Notes: a model not told the origin generated them from the sequence alone. Shown: positions 28,507 to 37,262, numbered from the stretch's first letter. The stretch: 64,000 nucleotides of DNA from Nocardia arizonensis (GCF_001310275.1 NZ_LGYZ01000083.1:1-64000); one strand, 5' to 3'. A program made the numbers and translations.

Positions 28507-29820
28507 CTACTTCTCCGGTTCGAAGGCGAAGACCTCGCCGATCCAGGTCGCAACGACAACCTGGCCATCGGCGCCGACCGCGGTACCGGTGGTGCCGCCC
28601 GTCGCATCCGGCAGCACATCGGAGTCGATGGTCTCGCCGGTCTCGGTGTCGAAGGTGATCAGACTCAGCCCCTTACCGATCGCGGCCACCGTGTAACCGG
28701 TACCGCCCGCGGTCTGCACCGGATTGCCGCGCAACGCCAGATCCTTACGCTCCCAGACGATCTCGGACCGCTCGCCATTGTCGCGCACCGCCAGCAGATA
28801 GCCCTCGTCGCCCGCGGGCATGATCACGCCATCCGCCGACACCGACAGCCCGCCACGCGGCGTGAAGCCCAACTGCCGCACCCACTTGGTCCGGCCGTCG
28901 GCGGTGTCGAGGGCGAGCAGCCGATTGGTGTTGTCGCCCACATACAGCGTGGAGCCGTCCGCCGACACCGTCGGACTCGTCGCGCTGCCCTCGGCCAGAA
29001 CGTCCGCGCTCCACTGCTGGGTCACCGCGCCGCCGCGGTAACTCAACGCCACCAGCGAGGCGACCGGCTTACCCGGCTTCCACACCGTCACGAAGAAACG
29101 ACCCGACTCCGCGTCCACCGCAGCGATATTCGCAACCGCACACTGCGGACCGCCGGTCACACAATCATCGAGACCCGCGCCCGCGGCCGGACGGGTCAGA
29201 TCCGGATACGCCAGGAAATCGGCCTCGCCCAGCAGTTGTAGCGTCGGCACCTCGCGCGCGCCCGTCTGCCTGCTCAGCACGTCCACCTGACCCGACTGCG
29301 TCACCGTCAGCACCCGGCCGTCGCCGGTGAACTGCACCGACACCGGCACTCCCGCCACCGGCGTACGCCAGCGCGGCTGCCCCAGATAGTTGAACGAATT
29401 CACCGCGCCGTCGTCGCCGACATAGACATTGCCCATACCGTCCACCACCGACGGCGAGGACACGGCGTTCGGGCCCAACTGATTACAGAAACGCTTACGG
29501 CCGGTCGGCATCTGGAACGACAGGATCGCGCAGCCGTTGGGAGTCCGGGTCGTCAGATAGATCTGGCCCTCCGCGCCGATCGACACCGGACGCTCCACCG
29601 GCCCGCCCACCGGACGCGACCAACTCAACGCCATCCGCCGCGAACCCGTCACCGACGTCACCCCGCCGTTGCGGCCATCGTGATAGGCGGCGGGCCAACC
29701 CTTCCCCGAACCCACCGTGATGTCGTCGACATCGGTGCCGCAGCCCGCCACCGCGACCGACACGGCCAGCAACGCCAGTACGGACACAGGGAAACGCGGG
29801 CGGCTGTATTCAGCCCGCAT
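28507..29820 (-). CDS. PQQ-like beta-propeller lipoprotein (Rv3035-type)
   Basis: Residues 1-25 are a lipoprotein signal peptide (positively charged start, 'VSVLALLAVSVAVAGC' with lipobox Cys), so the mature protein is anchored outside the membrane. The rest has repeating propeller blades: 'DGMGNVYVGDDGAVNSF', 'DGRVLTVTQSGQVDVLS', 'DGSTLYVGDNTNRLLALD', 'DGVIMPAGDEGYLLAV'. The fold resembles BamB/quinoprotein dehydrogenases, but quinone ligands are not visible. ATG 29820 is chosen so that the signal peptide has a normal n-region; the frame is open 16 codons upstream. A scaffold or binding role in the envelope is likely; it keeps company with MGLP genes in mycobacteria too. Confidence 0.9.
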   Translation of the reverse strand: MRAEYSRPRFPVSVLALLAVSVAVAGCGTDVDDITVGSGKGWPAAYHDGRNGGVTSVTGSRRMALSWSRPVGGPVERPVSIGAEGQIYLTTRTPNGCAILSFQMPTGRKRFCNQLGPNAVSSPSVVDGMGNVYVGDDGAVNSFNYLGQPRWRTPVAGVPVSVQFTGDGRVLTVTQSGQVDVLSRQTGAREVPTLQLLGEADFLAYPDLTRPAAGAGLDDCVTGGPQCAVANIAAVDAESGRFFVTVWKPGKPVASLVALSYRGGAVTQQWSADVLAEGSATSPTVSADGSTLYVGDNTNRLLALDTADGRTKWVRQLGFTPRGGLSVSADGVIMPAGDEGYLLAVRDNGERSEIVWERKDLALRGNPVQTAGGTGYTVAAIGKGLSLITFDTETGETIDSDVLPDATGGTTGTAVGADGQVVVATWIGEVFAFEPEK

Positions 29821-29890
29821 ATTGCCGGTTCGCACCTGCTCTACTCCCCTCGGGGTCGATGGCCGCACGTCACACTACTGTGTTGGTTTT

Positions 29891-30002
29891 GCCGCGACTT
29901 CGTCGCGGCGGGTTCGCGGCCCCTTTGGTCTCGCGTCCGAGGGACCGCGACTCGCGACTGCGTCGCATTGTCACGGCCCCTCGGACGCGAGACGGCCGCG
30001 AA
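29891..30002. other. Long inverted repeats in a divergent intergenic region
   Basis: GTCTCGCGTCCGAGGG (29928-29943) pairs perfectly with 29978-29993 across a 34-nt loop. After a 6-nt bulge the stem continues as TTCGCGGCC (29913-29921) with GGCCGCGAA (29994-30002). A separate small hairpin GCCGCGA-CTTCG-TCGCGGC lies at 29891-29909. It sits between the divergent lipoprotein and acyltransferase genes, so it is not a simple terminator. It may be a structured RNA, a cruciform or an insertion remnant. Confidence 0.6.
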
Positions 30003-30014
30003 CGGTCGCTCGTA

Positions 30015-30250
30015 AGACTCGCTCCGTGCGGGGTTGGGTTGGGTGTGGATGTGACGGGGTTGGGGTGAACCTGGTGGGAGGGTTGGAGAACGGTGGTGGT
30101 TTGGGTGTGTCCTGGACTGAGGTGGGGGTCTTGGGATCTTGCGGTTCGGGGGGCCGGGCTTTTGCCGGGGGCTGCGATCTTGCGGCGGGCGTCCTTGGGG
30201 AGTTGGGTCCGGGGGCCTTCGGCGGGGGGTGGAAAGTACGCTGTGTAACC
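30015..30250 (+). other. G-rich, C-poor tract upstream of the acyltransferase gene
   Basis: For about 230 bp the plus strand is dominated by G and T (gttgggttgggtgtggatgt, tggggtgaacctggtgggag, gaggtgggggtcttgggatc), unlike the coding DNA around it. Many G-runs of 3-6 could form G-quadruplexes in the RNA or coding strand. No gene seen; it is probably the 5' untranslated region or promoter of the 30302 gene. Confidence 0.5.
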
Positions 30251-30301
30251 GAATGGCAGACCACTCGGGTGCGGGCCCGGGCGTACGACGGGAGACGGAT
30301 C

Positions 30302-31051
30302 GTGACTAGCATGTGGGGCGCGCCGTTGCGCTCACGGTGGCGGGGGTCGCGTCGCCGGGATCCGCAGCAGGCGCGATTTCTGACGGCGGCCTCGCTGCGG
30401 TGGGTGCTCGCGAATCGGGCGTATACGCCTTGGTACCTCGTCCGCTACTTCCGGCTGTTCAAATTCCGGCTGGCCAATCCGCATATCGTGCTGCGGGGGA
30501 TGGTGTTCCTCGGGCGCAATGTCGAGATCCACGCGACCCCGGAACTGAGCCGCATGGAGATCGGGCGGTGGGTGCACATCGGGGACGGCAATGCCATCCG
30601 CTGTCACGAGGGGTCGCTGCGCATCGGCGACAAAGTCGTCTTCGGCAAGGACAACGTGGTCAACACCTATCTCGATATCGAGATCGGGGAATCCACGCTG
30701 GTCGCGGACTGGTGCTACATCTGCGACTTCGACCATCGGATGGACGACATCAATATGCCCATCAAGGATCAGGGCATCGTGAAGAGTCCGGTGCGGATCG
30801 GGCCCGACACCTGGATCGCCGCCAAGGTCACCGTGCTGCGCGAGACCCGGATCGGGCGCGGCTGCGTACTCGGCGCGCACGCGGTGGTCAAGGGTGAGAT
30901 CCCGGACTACTCCATCGCGGTCGGCGCACCGGCGAAGGTGGTCAAGAACCGCAAGGCCGCGTGGGAGGCGGGTGCCGCGGAACGCGCCGAATACATCGCC
31001 GCGCTGGAGGACATCGAGCGCAAGAAGAACGGGGTCGCCCAGCAGGCGTGA
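30302..31051 (+). CDS. Left-handed beta-helix acyltransferase (Rv3034c-type)
   Basis: After an 80-residue basic N-terminus the protein has hexapeptide-repeat strands ('IGRWVHIGDGNAIRCHEGSL', 'RIGDKVVFGKDNVVNTYLDI', 'RIGRGCVLGAHAVVKGEIPD') ending in the 'VGAPAKVVKNR' cap. This marks a trimeric acetyl- or acyl-CoA-dependent O-acyltransferase. 'WCYICDFDHRMDD' contains the likely catalytic His. GTG 30302 has GGGAGA 6 nt upstream; ATG 30311 is the alternative. Its neighbours suggest it acylates the methylglucose polysaccharide; the mycobacterial homologue has been linked to MGLP (from memory). Confidence 0.88.
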   Translation: MTSMWGAPLRSRWRGSRRRDPQQARFLTAASLRWVLANRAYTPWYLVRYFRLFKFRLANPHIVLRGMVFLGRNVEIHATPELSRMEIGRWVHIGDGNAIRCHEGSLRIGDKVVFGKDNVVNTYLDIEIGESTLVADWCYICDFDHRMDDINMPIKDQGIVKSPVRIGPDTWIAAKVTVLRETRIGRGCVLGAHAVVKGEIPDYSIAVGAPAKVVKNRKAAWEAGAAERAEYIAALEDIERKKNGVAQQA

Positions 31052-31104
31052 GGTCATCGCGGCGACCTCACGAACCTGTCGCCGCGATGGGCTACGGTCG
31101 CGCT

Positions 31105-31644
31105 ATGAACAGGTACGCGGCGCTGCTGCGCGGGATCATGCCGAGCAATCCGAATATGCGCAACGAGAAGTTGCGCGGCGTATTCGAAGGGCTCGGATTC
31201 GACCGGGTGGCGACGCTGCTGTCCAGCGGCAATGTGGTGTTCCGATGCTCGGAGTCCGACGAAGCCGACCTCGAGAATCGCATCCAGGAGGCGCTGAACC
31301 GGGAACTCGGCATACCGGGCGGCACCATCGTGCGCAGCTACGAGAATCTGCGCACGCTGGTCGACAGCGACCCGTTCGCCGGGCTCACCCACGAGCGCGG
31401 CTCCTATCTCACGGTGACCTTCTTCAAGCATCAGAACCCGGAGGTGTCGCCGCCGCGGACCGTCGACGAGTTGATCCGCGTCGTCGGCTACGACAGCGCG
31501 GCCCGCGCATTCCTCACGGTCATCGACAACACGAATCCCAGGACCACCGATTTCATGGCCTGGCTCGACCGCACATACGGCAAGGACATCACCACCCGCA
31601 CCTTCCTGACGGTGCAGAAGGTCGTCAAGAAACTCGACGCCTAG
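31105..31644 (+). CDS. DUF1697-family protein
   Basis: The 179-residue protein begins 'MNRYAALLRGIMPSNPNMRN', the DUF1697 opening (normally '..aLLRGINVGG..'), then 'FDRVATLLSSGNVVF' (signature 'yiqSGNvvf') and 'FLTVQKVVKKLDA' ('RNwnTv.KL..' region). Structure-based work places the family with a ferredoxin-like fold; no function is established. ATG 31105 is the first sensible start; the frame upstream lies inside the preceding gene's shadow. It ends within 4 bp of the converging TetR gene. Confidence 0.85.
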   Translation: MNRYAALLRGIMPSNPNMRNEKLRGVFEGLGFDRVATLLSSGNVVFRCSESDEADLENRIQEALNRELGIPGGTIVRSYENLRTLVDSDPFAGLTHERGSYLTVTFFKHQNPEVSPPRTVDELIRVVGYDSAARAFLTVIDNTNPRTTDFMAWLDRTYGKDITTRTFLTVQKVVKKLDA

Positions 31645-32036
31645 GGCACGGCCACGGCCTCGATCCAGCCGCCGAGCATATCGGCGCGCACCAGTTCCTC
31701 GCGGTCGCCGACCGCTTCCAAGATCGCGTACATGCCGGCCGCCACCGCGTCACGCGGGGACCGGGTGAGTCCGGCGAGGACCGCGGCGGCGAAACGCTCC
31801 TCCAGATCGGCCGGCAATCGCGCACGCAGGACCCCGGCGATCTCGTCCTTGTCGCCGAAGTACCGGTAGAGCGATCCGATGCTCATGCCCGCGTGCGCGG
31901 CGATGCGATTGGTCGAGGTGTCGGAGACACCGCGCGCGGCGAACAGGTCGGCGGCGGCGGCGAGTATCCGCTCCCGCGACTCCCTGGCGCGGGCCTGCGT
32001 CGGATTACGCCGTCGTCCCGGTGATCGCTCGGGCAT
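31641..32036 (-). CDS. TetR-family regulator, shorter than usual
   Basis: The N-terminal DNA-binding domain is complete ('ILAAAADLFAARGVSDTSTN', 'RIAAHAGMSIGSLYRYFGDK'). At 131 residues, about 70 residues of the usual ligand-binding C-terminal domain are missing after 'ADMLGGWIEAVAVP'. It may be a C-terminally truncated gene whose end was replaced by the converging DUF1697 gene, or a naturally short member. Start ATG 32036. Targets unknown. Confidence 0.8.
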   Translation of the reverse strand: MPERSPGRRRNPTQARARESRERILAAAADLFAARGVSDTSTNRIAAHAGMSIGSLYRYFGDKDEIAGVLRARLPADLEERFAAAVLAGLTRSPRDAVAAGMYAILEAVGDREELVRADMLGGWIEAVAVP

Positions 32037-32074
32037 CAGCGCGCCCGCGCCGAAGAAGTGAGCATTCGCTCATC

Positions 32075-33274
32075 TCAGGTCGCCGCCGATCGCACGGCCT
32101 CGCAGAGGAAGACCGTGGCGGTGCGGCCGATGCGGGTGATCACCAGCGTGTGCGGGACCTCACCGCGCGGTTTGAGACGTTTGCGCAGGGCATCGGGGTC
32201 GATATCGACACCGCGCACGAGGATCTCCAGTGCCCCGCAGTCACGACGGGCCAGTTCCTGGCGCAGCGCCTTCTCCCGCAGCTCCATGCGATCGAGGACG
32301 CGGAAGCCGCGCATGCCGCCGGGCACCCGGTCGCCGGTGAGATAGGCGATGCGCGGATCGAGCTGCCAGAGTCCGTGCACGGCGGCGTAGTGGCGGACCA
32401 GTCCGGCCCGCACGACCGCGCCGTCGGGATCGATGATCCACGTTCCGGGTTCGCGCTCGGGTACCTCGGCCGGATCGGCGTCGGTCAACTCGAAATGCGC
32501 GCCCGTCGAGGTGAGAACGCTCGCCCGGCGGGTGATACCCGGTTCGCCGAGTCCCGGCGACCACAGACACGCCTCGCGAACCGCGCCGTCCAGGGAGACG
32601 ACCTCGATCTCCCCGGGCCAGTCCAGTCGGTCGAAATCCAATCCGGGAGCGCATTTCACGGCGATATCGCGACCCCGGTAGGCGGCGAGCAGATCCGGCA
32701 GCGGTGGTTGCAGACGGGACGGATCGTGGGTGCGCTTGCCGTCGGCGCGGCGCGCGGGATCGGCGATGACCGTCACGCCCACGCTGACCGGCCGAAGGGC
32801 GTCCGCTCTCATCAGCAGCGATCGTCCGCGACCGTCCGCGACCGGGTCGTGCGCGGCGAGATTGTGCGCGGCCATGTCCAAGCGCACCGGGTCGAGATCA
32901 CTGCCGAGAACAGTCGGGCAGACCCGGGTCAATTCCGCCAGTTCCGCACCTATCGAACAGGTGACATCGTGGACGGCGCGACCCGCCAACCTGCGCGCCC
33001 GGTGCCGGGCGACAAGCGTCGGGGTCGCCTGTTGCAGCGCGTCGTCGGTGAACAGCCAGTTCCGGGCATCGTGGAGTTTGCCCGCGGCACGGCGGCGCAA
33101 CCGCACGGTTTCGACCACGGCGGGCGCGTGGACGCCGAAGGCCCGGCGCGCCCGATCCAGATCGCGCAGATGTGTCGCCGGGGTGAGCTCCAGCCCGTCC
33201 GCCTCGGCGAGTGCGGCGCGCCCGTCCGCACCGCCGAGGAAGGCGACATCCGCGCGGCTGAAGCCGTAGCCCAC
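32075..33274 (-). CDS. Methyltransferase with THUMP-like C-terminal domain (Rv3037c-type)
   Basis: The 399-residue protein has a SAM-binding core ('VHDVTCSIGAELAELTRVCP', 'LGSDLDPVRLDMAAHNLAAH') and an 'ADPAR' tetrapeptide where nucleic-acid methyltransferases have DPPY-like residues. The C-terminal part ('CGALEILVRGVDIDPDALRK') resembles the THUMP-like domain of actinobacterial proteins. The GTG start at 33274 directly abuts the stop of the upstream methyltransferase. Target could be RNA or the MGLP glucan, since the mycobacterial homologue sits in that cluster; I cannot decide from sequence. Confidence 0.82.
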   Translation of the reverse strand: MGYGFSRADVAFLGGADGRAALAEADGLELTPATHLRDLDRARRAFGVHAPAVVETVRLRRRAAGKLHDARNWLFTDDALQQATPTLVARHRARRLAGRAVHDVTCSIGAELAELTRVCPTVLGSDLDPVRLDMAAHNLAAHDPVADGRGRSLLMRADALRPVSVGVTVIADPARRADGKRTHDPSRLQPPLPDLLAAYRGRDIAVKCAPGLDFDRLDWPGEIEVVSLDGAVREACLWSPGLGEPGITRRASVLTSTGAHFELTDADPAEVPEREPGTWIIDPDGAVVRAGLVRHYAAVHGLWQLDPRIAYLTGDRVPGGMRGFRVLDRMELREKALRQELARRDCGALEILVRGVDIDPDALRKRLKPRGEVPHTLVITRIGRTATVFLCEAVRSAAT

Positions 33275-34252
33275 CTACTTCGCGGCCACGCCCGGTTTCA
33301 CACCGGTGATCATGGCGTTGTAGAAGAACTGGCGCGGCACCACGCGACGCATGATGTTCTCGTCCACCCAGCTCAGCCCGAGCCACGCGCGGTACATCGC
33401 CATGCGGTAGCCCATACCGAGCTTCTCCGCGGGCACGGCGGCCTCGAAGGTCCGAACCGGCCAACCCCACAGGGCGGCGGCGAACTCCTCGGTGGTGGCC
33501 TTGACCTCGGTCGCGCCGGCCGACCGCGCCATCGCCTCGAGGCGACGCGGATCGAAGGTGTGCAGATCCACGACCGCCTCCAGCGCCGCGGCGCGCGAGG
33601 ACTCGTCCAACTCCTCCTGCGGACGACGCCAGTCCGCCAGCGGCCCCAACTTGGTGACGGTGGTGGTGGCCTTCCAGGTGATACGCCCCAGCCAACGGGC
33701 ATAGAAATTGCCCGCGGTGGTGGGCTCGCCCGCGAAGACGAAACGCCCACCCGGTTTGAGCACCCGCAGGCACTCCTTCAGCGCCAGTTCCACATCCGGG
33801 ATGTGGTGCAGCACCGCGTGGCCGACGACCAGATCGAAGGTGTCGTCGTCGTAGGGGATGGTCTCGGCGTCGGCGACCCGGCCGTCCACATCCAGACCGA
33901 GGTTGACGGCATTGCGCAGCGCCACCTTCACCATGCCCGGCGACAGATCCGTCACCGAACCCGACTTCGCCACGCCGCCCTGCATGAGGTTCAGCAGGAA
34001 GAATCCCGTACCGCAGCCCAGCTCCAGCGCACGCTCGTACGGCAACGGGGCCGAACCTACCGCGGCGTCGAAGCGACCTCGCGCGTACTCGATACAGCGC
34101 TCGTCATAGGAGATCGACCACTTGTCGTCGTAGGTCTCCGCTTCCCAGTCGTGGTAGAGAACCTGAGCGAGCTTCGTATCCTTGAGCGCGGCTTCGACCT
34201 CTGCCTCGGTGGCATGCGGGTTCGGCGCGGGGTCGTCGGGGTGGACCGTCAT
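33275..34252 (-). CDS. SAM-dependent methyltransferase (Rv3038c-type)
   Basis: The 325-residue class I methyltransferase has motif I 'ALELGCGTGFFLLNLMQ', 'VTDLSPGMVKVALRNAVNLG', 'YDDDTFDLVVGHAVLHHIPD' and 'LRVLKPGGRFVFAGEP'. The C-terminal 110 residues ('RLEAMARSAGATEVKATTEE' and on) are specific to this family. ATG 34252 follows GGGAGAAG at about 17-24 nt; the open frame above is Pro/Ser-rich shadow. It abuts the THUMP-like gene. Likely substrate: a hydroxyl of polysaccharide or lipid in the neighbouring cluster; unproven. Confidence 0.87.
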   Translation of the reverse strand: MTVHPDDPAPNPHATEAEVEAALKDTKLAQVLYHDWEAETYDDKWSISYDERCIEYARGRFDAAVGSAPLPYERALELGCGTGFFLLNLMQGGVAKSGSVTDLSPGMVKVALRNAVNLGLDVDGRVADAETIPYDDDTFDLVVGHAVLHHIPDVELALKECLRVLKPGGRFVFAGEPTTAGNFYARWLGRITWKATTTVTKLGPLADWRRPQEELDESSRAAALEAVVDLHTFDPRRLEAMARSAGATEVKATTEEFAAALWGWPVRTFEAAVPAEKLGMGYRMAMYRAWLGLSWVDENIMRRVVPRQFFYNAMITGVKPGVAAK

Positions 34253-34349
34253 GGATGCGTAGCCTATCTTCTCCCGCGCTCCGGCGAACCGGTCGGGGGT
34301 GGCGGGAACGCGTGCTGTCGCCGGGACGGGACGGTAGTCGTTTTCCCGA

Positions 34350-35126
34350 TCAGCGGCCGGTGAAGACCGCGGAGCCGGGGCCGTTGGCCAGGGCGGATTC
34401 GAGTCCGGCGCGGAGGTCCTCGGTTTCGAACAGCCCCGACCATTCGCCGCGGGCTCGGTCCGTACCGTGTGAGCCCGCTTCGAAGACCGCTTTGGCGGCC
34501 GCGAGGGCTCGGGCGGGGGCGTTGACAAAGCGGGTGGCCCAGCTCAGAGCGGCCGAATAGACATCGTCGGGTGCCACGACCTCGTCGACCAGGCCGAGTG
34601 CGCGGGCTTCGGCGTGCTCTACGAAGCGGCCGGTGTAGACGAGATCCTTGGCAGCGCCGGGGCCTATCAGGGTGGTCAGCCTGCGAATGCCCGCCAGGGG
34701 GATCGAACCCGTGGTGATCTGCGGAAAGCCGAGTTTGGCGTTGTCTCCGACGATGCGGCGGTCCGCGCCGAGCGCCAACTCCAGGCCGCCGCCGAGAGCG
34801 TAGCCGCTGATGGCGGCGACGGTGGGCTGCGGGACACGGGCCAGGCAGCCGAGGGCCGCTTGGATGTCGGCAGCCATCGCCTCGGCTTCGCGGTGGCTCC
34901 ACGTCGCCAGTTCCGCGAGATCGTCACCGGCGCAGAAGACCCGTTCGTCGCCGTAGACGACCAGCGCCGCGATCGCGCGATCCGCGGCGACCCGGTCGGC
35001 GGCCTCGGCCACCTCGCGCAGTACCTGGGCGCTGAGCAGGTTCATCGGCGGGCGATCGATCCTGAGCACCGCCACACCGCGCGCGGTATCGCCCTCGACG
35101 AGATCCAGGGTCACGAATTCGGCCAT
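34350..35126 (-). CDS. Enoyl-CoA hydratase/isomerase family protein (EchA17-type)
   Basis: The 258-residue crotonase-fold protein has the oxyanion-hole segments 'FCAGDDLAEL' and 'ISGYALGGGLELALGADRRI' (first catalytic Glu present in GGGLE). The second catalytic position, normally Glu in a 'PE..LG..PG' loop, reads 'GFPQITTGSIPLAG', so Gln replaces Glu. Hydratase activity may be altered; isomerase, hydrolase or a weaker hydratase function is possible. Start ATG 35126. It acts on acyl-CoAs in the cytoplasm. Followed 97 bp later by the methyltransferase genes. Confidence 0.88.
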   Translation of the reverse strand: MAEFVTLDLVEGDTARGVAVLRIDRPPMNLLSAQVLREVAEAADRVAADRAIAALVVYGDERVFCAGDDLAELATWSHREAEAMAADIQAALGCLARVPQPTVAAISGYALGGGLELALGADRRIVGDNAKLGFPQITTGSIPLAGIRRLTTLIGPGAAKDLVYTGRFVEHAEARALGLVDEVVAPDDVYSAALSWATRFVNAPARALAAAKAVFEAGSHGTDRARGEWSGLFETEDLRAGLESALANGPGSAVFTGR

Positions 35127-35156
35127 GCGGGAACGCTACCGCGCGGGCGAACGCGC

Positions 35157-35996
35157 TCAGCCGCGGGCGGAACCCTTCAGGCGGGTGTGATCGGGGAGTT
35201 CGGCGAAATAGCGTTCGTCGAACGGGAAACTCAACCCGGTCACGGTGTCGCCCCCGACTACCGGCATGATCGGATCGATGACGGGTTCGGCGGCGAATAT
35301 CTCCGCGGCCGACCCGAAACGCGCCAGCGCGTCCAATTGCGACCAGGTGGGCGGGAGCAGGACGTCCTCGCCCGCGCGCCAGCGGTCGAGTGCGGCGGCG
35401 GGGGTGCGCCACTGGACGTGCGCGGCCTCGGAGGTGGCCCCGTCGGCGCGCTGACCGCTGGGCAGGATCGCCACGAAGAACCGCGTGTCGTAGCGGCGCG
35501 GTTCGATGACGGGGGTGATCCAATTCGCCCACGGGCGCAGCAGATCCGCGCGCAGTACGAGCTTCTCCGCCGCCAGGAAACCGGCCAGCGACATCTCGCG
35601 CCGTTCCATGCGACCGCGGGCGTCCCGGTATCCGGCGGTGTCGGAGACGACGGTGTCGGCGGTGGGACCCGCGAGCAGGACTCCGCATTCTTCGAAGGTC
35701 TCCCGCACCGCCGCGCACACCAGGGCCTTGGCGCGCACCTCGGTGGTCGCGAACTTCTCGGCCCACCACCGAGGTCCGGGACCGGCCCAGGCGATATCCG
35801 CGGTGCCGTCGGAAGGATCGACGCCGCCGCCGGGAAACACCGTCATGCCCGCGGCGAAGGACATCGCGCCGACACGGCGCTGAAGGAATACCTCGGGGCC
35901 GTCGGCGCCATCGCGGACCAGCATGACGGTGGAGGCGTCACGGAGGGGCGGAACCTGCGGCTGAGAGTCGGCAATCGGGTCTGTCTCACTCACCAC
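35157..35996 (-). CDS. Nudix hydrolase (Rv3040c-type)
   Basis: The 279-residue protein has the Nudix box in split form: 'MTVFPGGGVDPSD' then 'CAAVRETFEECGVLLAG' (REx2EExGx). An insertion lies between the first Gly and the REUXEE core, a pattern of the larger Nudix proteins related to NUDT19 that act on CoA or similar diphosphates. 'DASTVMLVRDGADGPEVFLQ' forms the first strands. GTG 35996 or the next codon GTG 35993 could be the start. Substrate unproven. It precedes the enoyl-CoA hydratase gene by 30 bp, likely one operon. Confidence 0.88.
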   Translation of the reverse strand: MVSETDPIADSQPQVPPLRDASTVMLVRDGADGPEVFLQRRVGAMSFAAGMTVFPGGGVDPSDGTADIAWAGPGPRWWAEKFATTEVRAKALVCAAVRETFEECGVLLAGPTADTVVSDTAGYRDARGRMERREMSLAGFLAAEKLVLRADLLRPWANWITPVIEPRRYDTRFFVAILPSGQRADGATSEAAHVQWRTPAAALDRWRAGEDVLLPPTWSQLDALARFGSAAEIFAAEPVIDPIMPVVGGDTVTGLSFPFDERYFAELPDHTRLKGSARG

Positions 35997-36041
35997 GCCA
36001 CCATACGCTGTACGAACGTGCGACGCCGGGCGGTGTCGGAC

Positions 36042-36875
36042 CTATCGCGATCGGTGTTTGCCCGCCCTGCGGCTGCGGCGCGCGAAGTAGCGGCCGTCCA
36101 CGCGGTTCAGCGTGATCGACTGGCGGAAGGCGTCGCTGAGGTTCTCGGCGGTGAGCACATCGCTGAGCAGACCCTGCGCGACGACCGCGCCCTCGTTGAG
36201 AAGCAGACCGTGGGTGAAGCCGGGCGGGATCTCCTCCACGTGGTGGGTGACGAGCACCATGGCGGGGGCGTCGGGATCGGCGGCGAGGTCACCGAGGCGT
36301 TCCACCAGTTCCTCGCGGCCGCCGAGATCCAGTCCGGCCGCGGGTTCATCGAGCAACAACAGTTCGGGATCGGTCATGAGCGCTCTGGCGATGAGCACCC
36401 GCTTGCGCTCGCCCTCGGACAGGGTCCCGTAGGTTCTGTCGGAGAGATGTTCGGCGCCAAGGCTTTCCAGCATGTCGATGGCGCGGTCGGTGTCGACTTC
36501 GTCGTAGCGCTCGCGCCAGCGGCCGAGCACGGCGTAACCGGCGGAGACCACGAGGTCGCTGACCTTCTCCTCGCGCGGCACGCGGGCGGCCACGGCCGCG
36601 GAGGACAGTCCGATGCGCGGACGCAATTCGCTGACATCGGTCTTGCCTAGTACTTCGCCGAGCAGATGCGCGATGCCCGAGGTCGGATGCACCTCGGCGG
36701 CGGCCATGCGGAGTAGCGAGGTCTTGCCCGCGCCGTTGGGTCCTAGCACGACCCAGCGTTCGTCGAGCTCGACCTGCCAGGTGACCGGACCGACGAGGGT
36801 GTGCCCCGAGCGTCGGATGGTCACATCGGTGAAATCAATGAGCAGATCGGGATCCGGTTGCGCCACGCGCTCCAT
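36042..36875 (-). CDS. ABC transporter ATP-binding protein (Rv3041c-type)
   Basis: The 277-residue ATPase has Walker A 'LGPNGAGKTSLLRMAA', signature 'YGTLSEGERKRVLIARAL', Walker B 'LLLLDEPAAGLDL' and the His loop 'MVLVTHHVEEI'. No permease gene is adjacent. The only membrane partner is the tiny protein encoded just upstream (36835-37077), whose 3' end overlaps this start by 41 bp. It resembles the stand-alone ATPases found next to serB2 in mycobacteria. Transport substrate unknown; a non-transport role is possible. Confidence 0.9.
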   Translation of the reverse strand: MERVAQPDPDLLIDFTDVTIRRSGHTLVGPVTWQVELDERWVVLGPNGAGKTSLLRMAAAEVHPTSGIAHLLGEVLGKTDVSELRPRIGLSSAAVAARVPREEKVSDLVVSAGYAVLGRWRERYDEVDTDRAIDMLESLGAEHLSDRTYGTLSEGERKRVLIARALMTDPELLLLDEPAAGLDLGGREELVERLGDLAADPDAPAMVLVTHHVEEIPPGFTHGLLLNEGAVVAQGLLSDVLTAENLSDAFRQSITLNRVDGRYFARRSRRAGKHRSR

Positions 36876-37077
36876 CTTGGCCCACGTGGGCCGCCGGTGC
36901 CCGACCGACCCTCGCGGGTCGCGGCATTCTGTCCCGCGACCACGAACGGGCGCGGCGCGGGGTGCGCGCGGGATCGGCGGGCGGGTCGTCGTGGGATCGG
37001 AACATCCTGGCGACGAGCAGAGCGAACGGGAAAGACAGCGCCAACCAACCGACCAGAATCAGCAACACAGTGGACAT
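36835..37077 (-). CDS. Small single-pass membrane protein (80 aa)
   Basis: ATG 37077 has GGAGG 10 nt upstream. Residues 2-24 (STVLLILVGWLALSFPFALL) form one transmembrane helix, followed by a basic, Pro/Arg-rich cytoplasmic tail. The 3' end overlaps the ABC ATPase start in another frame, suggesting coupling. No family recognised. The tail partly reads over the ATPase gene, so the real protein could be an accident of GC-rich sequence, but helix plus ribosome binding site argue for it. Confidence 0.5.
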   Translation of the reverse strand: MSTVLLILVGWLALSFPFALLVARMFRSHDDPPADPARTPRRARSWSRDRMPRPARVGRAPAAHVGQDGARGATGSRSAH

Positions 37078-37262
37078 GACGTGACGTCCTCCGCAACAGT
37101 CTGGGGCAGTCCTGAATGGACGGGTACCCGAATGTCCCCGCGGCCACACGCCGCGGGATGAAACGGACAAATCGCCTGCGAAGCTCCTTCCTCTTCCGAT
37201 CGTCGGATCTCTTCCGTTATCGCGCGGACGGCCGAACCCGCATCGGCCGTCCGCCGTTCGCC

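Noticed and set aside
26702..28696. A 664-codon plus-strand ORF overlapping the GH57 and GT4 genes
   Set aside because: It is out of frame with both real genes, Arg/Pro-rich, and lacks motifs or a ribosome binding site.
32021..34363. A 780-codon plus-strand ORF across 32.0-34.4 kb
   Set aside because: It is antisense to two well-supported methyltransferase genes, has no family motif, and its His/Arg/Gly-rich composition is typical of the shadow frame in GC-rich DNA.
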